A stretch of DNA of 64,000 nt from Acanthaster planci (GCF_001949145.1 NW_019091724.1:213388-277387), one strand, 5' to 3'. Shown: positions 1 to 12,165, counted from the first letter of the stretch. The notes: generated from the letters alone by a model not told the origin. Numbers and translations: made by a program.

Positions 1-520
1 ATGTAGTTCAGGAGTTTTATTGTTTTGGAGGGTCCCCTTAATGTCACATGACTTGTCATTATGACTTCATCATTACATCAGGTCAATTTTCATCTACAAC
101 ACTTCCCTTTTTTAAAGGTAACAACAATTGACCATAGACTTCAGGAGATATAGTGCTTTGAAGAGTGCACTGGTAATGTCAAGTCACATGATACCTGATG
201 ATGTCATTATGACGATTTTGCTTGGGGACTACTGTGTACACAAATATGAAATCAAGCAGATTGACCAGAGTCCCAAAGTCTTTCTGTAAAAAACATGTAC
301 AAAACCTACATGGAAAAAGTAAATATTAAAGAATCAATCAAAATTCACATGATGACATCATTATGACATCATAAATTTGGATTTATTTTTGTTTGACGAT
401 CTTTGTTGGCTGTAACTTTGATGATGATTGAAGAACACTAAGTTACCAAAATGGTGCCTTGAAAACATGTACCGTACAAAGTCAATGTGCTAAAATAAAT
501 GTGGGGAGCTGCCCTTGTTT
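1..520 (+). repeat. Partial copy of CRE-bearing dispersed repeat
   Basis: This stretch shares phrases in the same order and orientation with the longer copy at 10.43-12.17 kb: an ATGTCACATGACTTGTC-like segment, a 'tcaggagatatagt' phrase, 'aaaacatgtacaaaacctac', paired TGA-type direct motifs around 'gacatcattatgacatcat', and 'ctttgttggctgtaactttgat' near position 402. The CRE cores here have decayed to TGATGTCA or TGACATCA. The copy is cut by the window start and fades after about 520. No coding potential is seen. Confidence 0.75.
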
Positions 521-1013
521 GATCGTGAGTGGAGCATGCCCTCAACCTTTCACCTTTATATTTATATTGTTGCATGGCAACAAATCTTATCACTTTCAAA
601 CTTATATTTGTTTCTATGCTTATATTGGAAACAGTTCTGATTTCTTTGATGGTGGATGTGCTTGAATTACCTAGGAATCCCTCGAAGAAACTTTTAGTTT
701 AGTCCTTATCAAATTTTTGGATTTAATTACAGGGCAGTTCCACAGTTATTGAAGGGGCATTGTGTGTTTGGGAAACAATTCAAATATACGTAGTAGGGTC
801 ATCTTTCGGAAGCGGAGCATTATTTTTAATATAGGATTTGTACAGTTAATAAATCAAATATTCCAGGTGAGAATCAACATATTTTTTGAATTTTTGCACT
901 TTTATCAATTGACAGCATATATTTAACACGACATATTTAATTGCATGTGAAAGTGTTGAACTTGGGACATTTCGGAATAAATTGTAAAAAAAAAAGACAA
1001 ATTAGTTGTTTGA
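521..1013. other. No recognisable feature
   Basis: AT-rich sequence with no convincing reading frame, splice-bounded exon or repeat. A short A-rich run lies just before the SINE end and could be the tail side of its insertion. Confidence 0.5.
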
Positions 1014-1325
1014 TTGCCTTACCGACTGAGGTCTCACAGGCGCTTTCAGGAACTCAGGTTATTTACGCCAATAACTGTACATTTATTCATACACTTTATT
1101 AATCAGCATCACATTACGCAGTTAGGAAGAAGGTCCAGTTTTAGAGGCAGAAGGAAACCGGAGTACTCGGAGAAAACCTGTGAGAGCGAGTATGGACTGG
1201 AAACCAAATGCACTTAAAGCCTGGGCCAAGCCAGGACTCGAACCCGGGCCTCATTGGTGCAAAGCGAGGAAAGAACCACTACACTAACCCGCTCCCCCTC
1301 GCGCAGACAATAGACCAATGCAATG
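1014..1325 (-). mobile_element. tRNA-derived SINE
   Basis: Read on the minus strand, the unit begins with a tRNA-like head. An A box (TTAGTGTAGTGGTT) lies at about 1274-1287 and a good B box (GGGTTCGAGTCC) at 1234-1245. A body follows that contains a 'ttttctccgagtactccggtttcc' type segment, which resembles the conserved central domains seen in several animal SINE superfamilies. The head looks like an RNA polymerase III internal promoter. It sits at the 3' side of the minus-strand LINE remnant and probably interrupts it. Exact family not assigned. Confidence 0.75.
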
Positions 1326-1339
1326 CAATGCAATGCAGG

Positions 1340-1935
1340 CGTCATCCAACCTGGGCTACATTTCGGCCAACATTATTCACGTTTGTACTGAAATGGTTAT
1401 ATGAACTGGGATTATTAACATGCCAAACAGGAGCTGCATATTCACAAAGTGGGCGGATGTAACAGGTAAAAATGATTGATGATTTATGATTGTCACTTAT
1501 GTAATTGATGTCATAAGCTGAATAGACTTCCACAAGAGTGTCATCGACATATTTAAAACTTTTTGTCAGACACCCCTTTCAGGCATTATTGACAGTTGCC
1601 ATGAAAATTAAAGGGTTAAATTAAAGTTAGAAATCTAGATATTCAAGATAACATCTCACTTCTGACACCGAGTTCATGGAGTCATTGAATAGCTAAAGTA
1701 TGATCTACACAATCAAATGCTTTTGAGAAATCTGTTGCTTCCAAAGAGCCAATGTAGTGTACCTTTCTATAAAATATCTAAAGTTTCAACCAAACAATGT
1801 GTCGTAGAGGATCCCTTAATACTGCCAAACTGATTACAATCAATTAATGAAGAATATTATCAAGAGCCCATTGAGAGAAAAAACCTTCACAGACTTTAGC
1901 AAAAAGTGAAATCAGTGAGGCTAAGTTTGGATGAT
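1340..1935 (-). pseudogene. LINE reverse transcriptase fragment (palm and C-terminal part)
   Basis: On the minus strand several broken frames carry reverse transcriptase landmarks in the right order. A 'FAKVCEGFFSQWALDNIL' phrase is followed by 'HYIGSLEATDFSKAFDCVDH' (the D of motif A in the F-SKAFD block). After a deletion comes 'KYVDDT', the catalytic YVDD motif, near 1530-1545. The 'CYIRPLCEYAAPVWH' block, which follows the catalytic core in CR1/L2/jockey-like LINEs, lies near 1400-1470. Stops and deletions show it is dead. It continues the endonuclease part at 2340-3790 across the tandem-repeat insertion. Confidence 0.8.
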
Positions 1936-2300
1936 TTTGAGTAAACTCGGACCCAAACCTACTCGAACCCATTCCAACTCGGACCAACAGAAATTGTATT
2001 GATTGCTAACCGGAACATTTATAGAGGCAAGAATATTTTGGGATCCATGCCGAAAGCCTCGCTGCTGGGGCTGTTAGGCTTTGCGCATTTCATTTATCAT
2101 CACAAAGTTGCCAAAATAGTATAAGGCTTGGTGGGTCCGAGTTGGCGTGGGTCCAAGTTAGTTATTGTCCGAGTTGGTAATGGGGCCGATTTGATTGTGG
2201 GTCCGAGTTAGTATTGGGTCCGAGTTGGCACAGGTCCGAGTTGGCTTCGCGTCTGAGTTGGCATTGGTCTGAGTTGTTTGGGTCCAAGTTGACCTGATCC
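1936..2300. repeat. GGTCCGAGTTGG-type minisatellite with an inverted arm
   Basis: From about 2137 to 2290 the phrase GGTCCGAGTTGG and variants (gggtccaagttag, tgtccgagttgg, gtctgagttggc) recur roughly every 18-25 bp. At 1946-1985 the same words occur in reverse complement (actcggacccaaacc, ccaactcggacc). About 150 bp of unrelated sequence separates the two arms. The block interrupts the LINE between its RT palm and the upstream domains. Confidence 0.8.
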
Positions 2301-2339
2301 CGTTTGGACACTATTGCAGGAGTTTCCTCTGGTATTTGA

Positions 2340-3790
2340 GTTATGTTAGCATCTTTCCATAGTTGAGGGACTACAATATAAGGATGTATTCAGAATATCA
2401 GTCACAGGTTGGCTAAACTCACAGGCAAACTCCTCAATCAGCCTTGCTGGAATCCCAGTGCCAGCAGGAAGGCCAGCAACTTTTTTAGGATGAAGCTTTC
2501 TCGTGGCATTATACATTTTTCACACATGGCTTTGTGGAGGTGGGCAGGCAGGTAGAAATGCTAGCAAATCAGCAAGGCTGATTGGGAGTCTATGTGTGGA
2601 GACCGAGGTAAAGGTATCATTAATAGCCTCTGCAATTGCTGACATATCATGTTGCGGAGGATTTGGTACTCTGATGGTCAGATATTGTTGGTTCCGATTT
2701 GTTATCAACTGAATAGTCCTATGCCATGCTGATAGATCAGTTGATTTTAGATTCTGAATACGGTCCTTGTAATATGTTTTCTTCGCATGTAATATCATGA
2801 ATAATTTTATTGCACAAATATCACCACAACACCAATTCCTTTCTTCAAATTCAACCTGGCATTTCTTTATAATATTTTTTAATTTCAGGGTTAACCAGGC
2901 TTATTTTCTGAATACATTTTAACCATGTTAGAGGGAAAATAAAATTCAGCAGCCTCAGAGACAGTAGCGTAAAATGCTTTAGCCTTGTCAAAAGTATCTG
3001 GCTCAAACAAGACCTCATGCCAAGAATAGCGATCTATCTCCCAAACTCAAAAAGCCTATGCCTGTATAAAGGCCAAATAATTTTCCTCTGAATTATACCC
3101 TGCCCTTCCTACGCTGAAGGGGACCAATAAACCGTGTTATAATCACTTCTCCAAGTGGTGAGCTTACCACAGGGTACCATAATAATTATGTAGATTTTTT
3201 ACAATTAAATCCAAAATGGCATTACTGCAAGTAGGATGATTGACAACTCTCTTGAATGAGTGGGCTCTGCACAATTGCTTAACATCAGTGCGATTAAAAT
3301 CACCTAAAATAATTACACCAGATGTGGGATATTGCAATTTCAGTCTGTCTAATGTTGTTTTAACATGCTCGGTCAATTCTTCATTGTCTCGTAGCAATGG
3401 TGGAATGTAGAAGGCAGATATCAAAGTCCAGATACGTTATGAGGCAAACGATAGGGGCGGACTCAGAGCCATAAACACTCAAAGTCGTCTGAAACAGCTG
3501 CAACAGTCAAGATACTTGCAGGAATGCCATTTCTGATATACATGTAAACAGCAACTCCACCTCCATGTCTATTGGACCTGGTTCAAGTGAAGAGATCAAA
3601 ACCATTCACAGCAAGGCATTCATTAGAGACATCAGCCTGTTGTCAGGTTTCTGTAATAGCTGCGACAACCACTCGGCAATCATTAGCCGGGTTGAGCAAA
3701 ACTTTCAGTTCGTCGCACTTGTTAGTAATTGATCCTGAATTCATCAAAAAGATTCCTGGTAGTAAGATAGTTCTGTAATTTTAGGCTATT
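2340..3790 (-). pseudogene. LINE ORF2 endonuclease and pre-RT region, decayed
   Basis: Minus-strand frames give an AP-endonuclease-like sequence. About 3550-3600 reads 'NRHGGGVAVYMYIRNGIP', the conserved GGGVA-Y block. About 3164-3424 reads 'SGVIILGDFNRTD', the catalytic GDFN motif, then 'VNHPTCSNAILDLI' matching the conserved T...LDLI segment. The 92-residue frame at 2520-2798 is the linker before the reverse transcriptase ('ILHAKKTYYKDRI'). The order fits a non-LTR retrotransposon of the CR1/L2/jockey type. Frames are broken by stops and shifts, so the copy is inactive. It is 5'-truncated near 3790, as is usual for LINEs. Confidence 0.8.
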
Positions 3791-5429
3791 CATGGTGAAG
3801 GACAGCAACAGGTGGAAAGGCTTGCAGTAGCACTATGCGAAGGAATATATCTCTCTTATGAGTATGTGCGGTTCAGAGTTATTCCCGGTTCTTTTCTGAA
3901 CCACACTCATCCTCACACTAAATCTTCCCTATACCAGCTACCCATCCGTACACAGCCACCATCCATAACAATAAACCTGATGCTTAGCAAATCCTCTAGG
4001 GCTGTGCTTGCTGTACCTGCATTCTGACAGCTGATTAATGGGTACCTAATTACATTTTTGTCAACTTTACTATCAGGAAGTGCCTTGGTAAATGTCAACA
4101 CAACATATTAGAAAGAGAAGCTCTCATTTCTACTAATTACTTGCTGAAAATGGTTCGGGAAAAATCTGAGCAAAATATGTTCAGAGCCCACTTACAAACA
4201 ATTTATGTCTAGATCGCAGATGAATCATTTAAAAGAACCTGCCACAATGCACGCAGTAAGTGCAACTTGGTAACTTGCATGCAGAATGCATGAGCTGTGC
4301 GTGCTATTTATCATATCCATATGCTGGTCATCTTCAAGAAGTGGTAAATGGAAAAGTGAGAGTAGGATTATGAGTCATCACTGCCAAGCACATTTCGTCT
4401 TTTTTTTTACACTGGGACCTCATATATGCGTGCTGCATGAATGAACAAATCCTTGCTTTCCAGCTAGCCTGATTGCTACTGCAGACCCATGCATGACCAG
4501 ATTAAAAATCCAAGTGAAAGGAAGTCCAGACAATGCGCTGCAGGTTGTGCTGTAAACAAGATAGACCAACGACATGGAAGTTTTACCACCCAAAGGTGTC
4601 TTTATCTGTTGGCTACTGACTAAAAGCATGTGTGGTTTTTTGCATGTTATCAATAGAAAAGAAACTTTAATGTACATGCAACAATATAAAATCTCTGAAT
4701 ATGATGTTCAGAAAATGATGATTTGTGAGCAAAACTATGCACCATTGGAATTAATAAAAAGCAGGAAAATAACCTCAAAAATGTTCTACTGCAGACTTAT
4801 CATGACTCTACAACTCAGAAACAGTTGTTTTGCTTGAAAATTAGATATTCATTTTTTTGCCATTCCTGTTAAGTTTGAGTTATTAAGATTGGACTGTAAT
4901 TTTATTTCTCATTTAAAAACTTACAAATACAAGGTTTAAGTTGAAGCAGAGTCCCTTGCAGTTGTACTTGTTGAATGCAGGGGAAGTGATCAGCATGCCA
5001 GTGTAGTGCTCAAGTCTGGCAGTAGAGTGGTAGGGAATGGTGGAAAATACTGTACTTTTGGATTTTGTTAATTGGAATTATAATCATGGGATCCAGTTGC
5101 CTGTTGTTACGAGAGTCCTAGTTCCTATAATACCCATAAATGCACTTCACTAAAATCCTCATAGTTTGCCATCTGCATCTTGTTTGTTGATGACCAACCA
5201 CTTGCCCTCTGCATAGAATGATGAGATTGGTTGGCGGAGTAGGAGATCGATGGGAGAGGAGTAGAAGATGGATAGGACGATGGGAAGGGGCAAGAAGGAT
5301 GGGATGATGGGATAGGTATGCTGTACAAGATGGATGGAATGGATGGAGTAACAAATTTATAGGATGTTGGCTCCTGTTGGGGGATAGAGTTAGAGATGGA
5401 TTTGGATGATTGGTAGAGAGTAGAACATA
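3791..5429. other. No recognisable gene; scattered short frames
   Basis: No splice-bounded exon or known domain was found. A purine-rich stretch (GGATGG/GGGATGATGGG words) lies at 5225-5350. A minus-strand open frame of 196 codons (5125-5715) runs out of the neighbouring MITE into this stretch. Its proline/serine-rich part comes only from the simple-sequence DNA, so it is not treated as a gene. Confidence 0.5.
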
Positions 5430-5957
5430 TTAACCACTTCCTGCCAGGGGACTCGGGGATCGGAGACGCATGGTTTATATGGGTGGCCGGGATCTCCGAA
5501 CTCGGACAAAGGAAACAGGGCCCTGTAACAAAAGACGGTACACCAAACAAAAGACCAGGCTGCTGGGCATTACCAACATTTTTCTCGTTCAAAAGTGGTG
5601 ATAATCCAGCCTTGTTTTGAAACTGTATACTAGGGTTTGGGGCATTGAGAGCGAGCGGATTAACACCGGGGACAAAAGCGCTCCACCACCGCAGCGATGA
5701 GCCACACAGCACCACTGCACACTAATCTGGCCCCTATTGAAAAGAGGTCAGCAGTGTACTGAGTCAGGTTCGTGAACAAAAGAAAGTTATATAACACCNN
5801 NNNNCTTAGAGTAGTGCCTAAAAATTACTTTGTGTGGTTATAAGCGACCGTTAAATGAAATGATGAATTTTTGAAGGATTTTGAAAACAGAAAAAATGAT
5901 AGTCATGCCGGCCCAGCATCATCAACATTGAAAAATGCCCCGGCATGAAGTGGTTAA
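5430..5957 (-). mobile_element. TTAA-flanked MITE, copy 1 (piggyBac-like termini)
   Basis: The element is bounded by TTAA at 5430-5433 and 5954-5957. It has matching inverted ends: CCACTTCCTGCCAGGGG at the left, and the reverse complement of the right end, CCACTTCATGCCGGGGCA. TTAA target duplication is the hallmark of the piggyBac superfamily. No transposase frame remains, so it is a non-autonomous derivative. A second copy in opposite orientation lies at 31439-31966. Six Ns at 5799-5804 interrupt the interior at the same place as the gap in that copy. Confidence 0.85.
5799..5804. other. Short assembly gap inside MITE copy 1
   Basis: Six N characters lie between the MITE arms. The true missing length is unknown. 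Confidence 0.99.
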
Positions 5958-8900
5958 TACCTTTAAGATGCCGTTTACTTTTCATCTATAATGTCATAAT
6001 ATTAGCCCATTTTTGTGTACTTTCTCTTTGTAAAGCCTACATTTGGTTTCTATGATTTTGTTGTTTCATTGAGCAATGCCATTTGTAATTTGCACAGATA
6101 TTTCTTAACATGCGTTATTTTTGCATTAAAGGAACTTAGATTCAAATGAAGCAGGGAGCCATGGTGGCCTCGCCATTCTAGTTACCTATGAGACATTACA
6201 CATGACACAAGAACTGACTTTCATATCTTCTAACTGTGCATAACAAGAATGAAGAAACATGATACACTGACCCAACTCAAAATTTTCAAATAAATATGTC
6301 AGTGGAAGTGACAGGCAATACTTCTTAGAGTATCAACATAACATGCTAGCTGATGTGATTTTGCTCATACGTTTCTCACTCTTCACAAGTTATGTTTTTA
6401 TTTTTCCTCAATTTATTATATTAAGTTCTGCAGTTCCAAACATGAGGGATTGATGAATCGGACCAAGGCACAGTTTGGACATTTGGCCTTTGGAGCACCA
6501 TTGTCAATTAAGTAAGTCTAACTCATTTTCAGTGCAGGAGACTCTAGAGGGATTTGTGAATGATTTTCCAATCACTAAACCTCACCTAGCAGGAGACCCT
6601 GATCTTGTGACTAAAAGTATATAAATCATTACTGCAGTGGCACACGGCTCATCGACACATGGTATGTATGCATTACATGCCTCCTCAACTGACAGGAAGT
6701 CAAGATTGGCTTAATGCACATACACATTAGTAGGGTGCCACTTGTAGTCATGTTGCCACCTCACATTATTATCCTATTTGTTCAAAATCCATGAATGTGG
6801 GTATGTTAACATGCACGCTTACATATGCTAGTCTTTTGCTTTTCCCATCTGAAGTTGGGCTAGTTTCTGTGTGGTTCCCTGCATATCCTTTGCTACTTAG
6901 AGTGTTTAAATAGCCATCATGTACAACCCCCTGACAAAAAGGAAGACCTATGTAAAGCACTGATATATAGGTAAATGGAATCCAGTTGATAGTAAGTTAT
7001 ATAACCGATGAGGAATCAGGCATAACAAATTCTACAATAGCCAAATAATAACTATGCCAAAGCTGGGATGATACAGCAAAGACCAGTAGCTTTACATGTA
7101 CCTCACCATCACACTGCATGCCCCACAAAAACCACGACTTCATGCGCTTCCCTTTTTCCTAATATATTGTGCTGTATCAACACTGTCTTCATGGAGTCAA
7201 CCACATTAATATGAAAGATATTTAGAAAGATCAAATCTAATTCCTATGATCTATCTGACCTCTAGACCTTTCGTGTTAATTCACCTTTCCTGCCATCAAT
7301 GTTGAGTCTGTAGCTAAATCTTGCGGGATATGCTCCCTTTGGTCAGCTGTGCGGTTGGAAATTTTCAGGGCGTGGTATGATGTAGTTTGTCGGTGGGGGG
7401 ACATAGAGCCTTCCTTTAATTCTATGTCTCCCACAACTACTTGTGATCATGTGAATAATGTAGTGTGTCTGTGTCCCGTGTGACACGGACTCACTAAATT
7501 ATTCCATCTTCCACTCATGCTCGTGTCATAACTTATTAGATATTACACGTGTATTACACATGTATACATGTGTTATTATACATGCATCATTTTCAAGGCA
7601 CATAATTGTAAAGTTTATGTGATTATCAGAGAGGATCAAGAGGGCCAAATCACCAACTTGTCAGGGTTGTTCCAGAACAAAATCTGTGTTACCTAGCCAG
7701 ATACACAGTCATCCCAGAGTTGTCAATGACACCCAAACATTTGGAACAAATTTCACTCATCCAGTGGAGACAATATTCACAGTCAACCTGGGGCTTCCGG
7801 ACATGCCAGGAGCCAAGAAAATTGAGGTTCTGCCACCCTTCTGGTCTCTCCTTGCAAAGTTTAGTACCAACCACAACAGAGGTTAGCAACCTACTAGCCC
7901 TACCACCGGGATAGCCCAAGCCAGTCCAAAGCTACAGGCGGACAAGAGTCCAATACAAATGTCTATTAGGAATTCCAGCACATGAGGTGTCCTTGGCGAG
8001 TGCCACTACCCAGCTCGCAACACACATGAGACACACAGTTTAAATGGCTGTCATTCCCGTTCTCATCAAGCGGTTCACTAGAGAAGCAAGTGTAATACTC
8101 CCTTCAAAAAGAAGAATTCATCGCTTGATTCCAGCTAGCTTCATGGTAGCCTTTCAGGATAACTCCTCAAAGCATCTATACTGCTTTAACAGCACTAGCA
8201 CAGCAACAAGTAAAAGGCAGCCAGTGTCCTTGGTAGCTGTTTTCCTCCAACGTGGGGTTCCAGTTGACCAGGACAGAGAGAACTGTAGGGAACCAGCCCA
8301 CTTCACTTCTAGCAGATGTGGGCAATGGGACCACTGTTCCTAATACCTCAAGGCACAGAAACAAGCATTTGACTTACCTTAGGAGCCTCCTTTACCCAAA
8401 AGTAATTGGAGTTTCTGATAGAGAAATGGAGGATGATCAAGACACCGGAAGGCCATCATCCCCTTGCTCATTGGAACCTTCATGCAGTTCCCCTTCAGGC
8501 TGGGAAGACTCATTGGATGTGACTAATCTTTCTTCTTATGAAACCCTGCTTCACCTGTTGTAGTGGGACGTGGTATAGGCACTTAAGCATTCATTCACAG
8601 CATAACCCGAAGAAAACACTAGGTATCCATCATATTGCCCTGTTAGACCATGGGCATGGTCAATTATCTGGCACTTTCCTAGTGCACATCTTGGGTGTAC
8701 ATCATTTATACCGAAAAATATTCATAAAGATGACATAAAGCTCACAAATAAATCCACAGTTAATTAGTCCACCAGTTTTGCTAAAAACCGCCCCAAAAAA
8801 TCTTATTTTCCCATTTTTGGGATAATTACATCATCATTTTCCAACAGCCAATCAATGAGGCTGTTATGTCAATGCACACAATACGTCATAATAACAGAGA

Positions 8901-9779
8901 TGCCACTTTTCCGATTTTAATTGGAAATTCAACTTTTTTGGTATTTTTTCCCCCCAAAAGCCGATTTTTTTCCCCCTTCAATCTTTTTAACATTGACAGA
9001 ATTAAATAAAGAAGAAAAGACTGGAAGCAAATCTATGATGCGCATGTATCCTGCGCCGTGCAACTGGGTACTTAATCTTGAGCGCAGTCGTCAGTATAGA
9101 GTGCTTACATCAGTCATATTGTGGCACGAAATACAAAGGACAGCGTGGAGTAGTGTCGTCAGTGACTGGAAATACATTGAAATATTGACCTTTAGTTAAC
9201 GCATACTAGCTTGATGCATGCTCATGTGACATGTGCGATGCCTGAACGTAAACAACGAACGTATGTTGTACTGTACGTTGGACGATCAACACGTGGATTG
9301 ACTTCATGTTCGAGGGCTGACAAACTGCACCATCTAATTGTCAATGGAAATGAGGATCTTCATGATATTGAAAGAGATGTCAAGGACACATTTTAGTGGA
9401 GATGGCTCAAAGAAAAGGATTACAATCAGAGCATGAAATTACAGTCAGACATCGGACATTTTCCGACTCCGAGCAGTTATTGTGTTTTACAAAATAAAAA
9501 ATGCTTGGACAAATTTTCCGACCAAAATATCAATAACAGCTCTTAAAATATCAACACAATATTTGGGATTATGGCGTCCGATTTATTGTTAGTTTTGTGT
9601 TAGAATTACGCCCGAGACATTAATCAGGGCTGATCGCTCATCACCGGCCCATGTCATCTAGCGCCATGCACAGACATGAAATCGCCCTTGTAATTCTTTG
9701 CGCGCTGTCACAGTGGTGAAAACACGTGTGCGAAACTGTACGCATTAAACGTAGCTGCTCTGGTTCCCGCCGTGCTGCA
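5958..9779. other. Long stretch with no recognised gene
   Basis: No known domain or convincing exon. Visible structure: a hairpin 'ggggacatagag...tctatgtctccc' near 7396-7430; an imperfect palindrome GTGTCCCGTGTGACACGGAC near 7472; a perfect 18-bp palindrome ACACATGTATACATGTGT at 7556-7573. A block with several overlapping moderately long frames on both strands at 7690-8560 could be an old transposon fragment, but I could not match it to a family. Confidence 0.4.
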
Positions 9780-10110
9780 CCTATGAAAAAGAATATGTCA
9801 TGCAAATGTAGCAATCAGTACCAGTCTGTACTGTACGTGTACTGAATGTACTGCACATAATCACTCTTCATCAGCCGTACGTGTCAGGCCGGAAAGACAT
9901 CGATTGCTATGTTGCAAGAAGTTTCCTGAAAGTTAACTCATAGAACTTGGTCTCTTATTTATGTATGTATTTTCTGTGTTCATGAGAAATTTGAGGTTGT
10001 TCTGCTCATTTTAGCGCCTGCTGGTTTAGATGCATCACGCATGCTTACCACGCGATACATGGACATTGTTGGCCAGTTTGCTGTCGTGATTGCCTGAATT
10101 GCACATAATT
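9780..10110. repeat. Diverged dispersed repeat, copy A
   Basis: Phrases here recur at 32200-32600 in the same order: 'gttaactcatagaactt' with 'atgtatgtattttctgtgtt', then 'atgcatcacgcatgcttacc' and 'ggccagtttgctgtcgtgatt'. Similarity is patchy, so the two are old copies of one repeat. The type is unknown. This copy ends shortly before the CRE-bearing repeat. Confidence 0.55.
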
Positions 10111-11145
10111 TTCTTGTGAATTGCCGTAGGCGTATGCAGAAATTTTTACATAGATTAAGACAGGTTTCTTCAGTTTATGAGATACTTTTGGAAGCTTTCC
10201 TCCCTACTGATGCCATTCAATCAGCACAAAATTACCCCCAAACAAAAAAAATGTTCAGACCTACCGATCCAATTTTTCAGAGGCATGCACAGCACAACAT
10301 CAGTACATGTATTTTTTTGGCCTAATAAAAGTCTACATGATGTATGCAGTAGGCTTTATTTCAATAAATCTTTGGCAAGTGTTGATCCATTTCGATCAAG
10401 CAAATTTATGACAAACTAAAAAAAAAAACTAGAGGTGGTGTTTGTGAACAAACACAGGCTGTTTCCGAGTTTGCTGGTTTAGTCAAATCGTATTATAAAA
10501 TAAGAATGTTTACGAAATACAGCTGAGTTACCAAAATATTGGCTATACTGGCTATATATCTGTGTAGAAAGTCAATTTGAAAAAAAGTAATTAAAAAATT
10601 CATCGAGTGCTCATTTAATGTCACATGACTTGTCTCCTGATGACGTCATCATCACATAAGGCAAATATTCCTCTAAAGCACGCCATTTTCAAGATATCTG
10701 CAAGATTTGAATTCGATCAGACATCTACTTCAGGAGATATAGTTCCCTAAACAGTGCACATTTAACGTTACGTTACTTATAGCCTGATGACGTAATCAGC
10801 ACAGCAGGTCAACTTTCGTCTGTAAATAACACTTCGGTTTCTAGTTATCTACAAAATTTCAACAAGATAAGACATGTCCTTCAGGAGATAAAAGGCTTTG
10901 AAGTTCATGCAAAGTCAAACAACATGTACAAAACTTATGGGGAAAATGAAATATTGAAAAATAAGTATAAAAAAAGGTGATAACGTCATCATGATGTCAT
11001 TTATTTTCAGTAAATCATGCATCAGGGTTTTTGTTGGCTATCAATTTGTCAACAATCAAACATTGCAAAGTTACCAAACTTGTGGCTTGAAAACGTGTAC
11101 AAAATCAATGGGCCATAAAGTCGTTTGCAGAAACACTGCTCCTTT

Positions 11146-11240
11146 AAGTTCATGTCACGTGATTTTGCGCTTAAACTGAACAATTTTTATGAAAGTTCAT
11201 GTCACGTGATTTTGCGCTTAAACTGAACAATTTTTATGAA
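11146..11240 (+). repeat. 47-bp perfect tandem duplication
   Basis: The unit starting 'aagttcatgtcacgtgat' and ending 'aatttttatg' is present twice head to tail with period 47 and essentially no differences. This points to a recent duplication, or active expansion, inside the older CRE-bearing repeat. Confidence 0.9.
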
Positions 11241-12136
11241 ATATTACTTTACATGCGGACTCTTAGGTGTATTCAATCCAAATAACAGAGCGTAAAGTAA
11301 CCGATTTCTCTTTTGTTCTAATAGTAATCTTGAGCCGAAGTAAAGGACTACTCGTTTACTCGTATTAAGTAGAAAAACGTGTACAAAACCTATGGAAAAA
11401 ATTAAATAGTCAAAAATCAATATAAAATAAGGCGATGGTGTCATCATGACGTCATCCCTTTGCAATAAATCTTGCATCAGGGTCTTTGTTGGCTTTCACT
11501 TTGGCAACGATCAAACATTGCAAAGTGACCAAAATGATGGCTCGAAAACATGTACAAAGTCAACGGGCTAGAAACACGTGTGCAGGAAAACTGCTGCCTT
11601 AATTTCATGTCACATGATTTATGTCTAAACTGGAAAAAAATTATGAAATATTATTTGATAATCTGACTCTTTGGTATATTTGCAATTGAACGGAAGGGAA
11701 AATTTTATTTTATTATTTATATTTTATTCTGGTAGTAATTTTCGGTCAAAGTTGAGGACTGCTCACGCATTATGCTAGACAATTTGTGTACAAACCCTAT
11801 GTTGTGCAACAATGCCATCTATGGTTCAATATAGGACAGTTTGTTGAAAATTTAAACCCCAGGCAGGTGTAACCGTAATTCTGCAATAGCGCCCTCATAG
11901 CCTGATATAGGACAGTCCAAAAACTACGTGAATCTGTGTACAAAGTCTATGGGAGAAATTACTTATTCAAAAATAAATATACTAATTAAGTTATCATTGA
12001 GAATTTCTTCTAGGACCGTCCTTGGATGATTGTCCAACTACCTGCCGAATTTAAAGTCTGTCTGATTTTCCTAAATGCCAAAGTGCTATGTCAGAAAAAA
12101 TTGACTGAATAAGGAGAAAAAAAAAAGGAAAACAAG

Positions 12137-12165
12137 AGCTGTTTCGGCCGACTGCCGAAACAGCT
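12137..12165. other. Perfect 12-bp-stem hairpin at the repeat end
   Basis: AGCTGTTTCGGC and GCCGAAACAGCT are exact complements separated by a 5-base loop (CGACT). The word GCTGTTTCCG also occurs near the other edge of the element. A hairpin followed by CTAA recalls a Helitron 3' end, but the usual short spacer between hairpin and CTRR is absent here, so this is only a hint. Confidence 0.8.

Noticed and set aside
5125-5715. 196-codon minus-strand open frame, the longest gap-free one in the window
   Set aside because: It runs across the boundary of the TTAA MITE into purine-rich simple DNA; its protein is Ser/Pro/Tyr-rich from that composition, with no domain or splice support.
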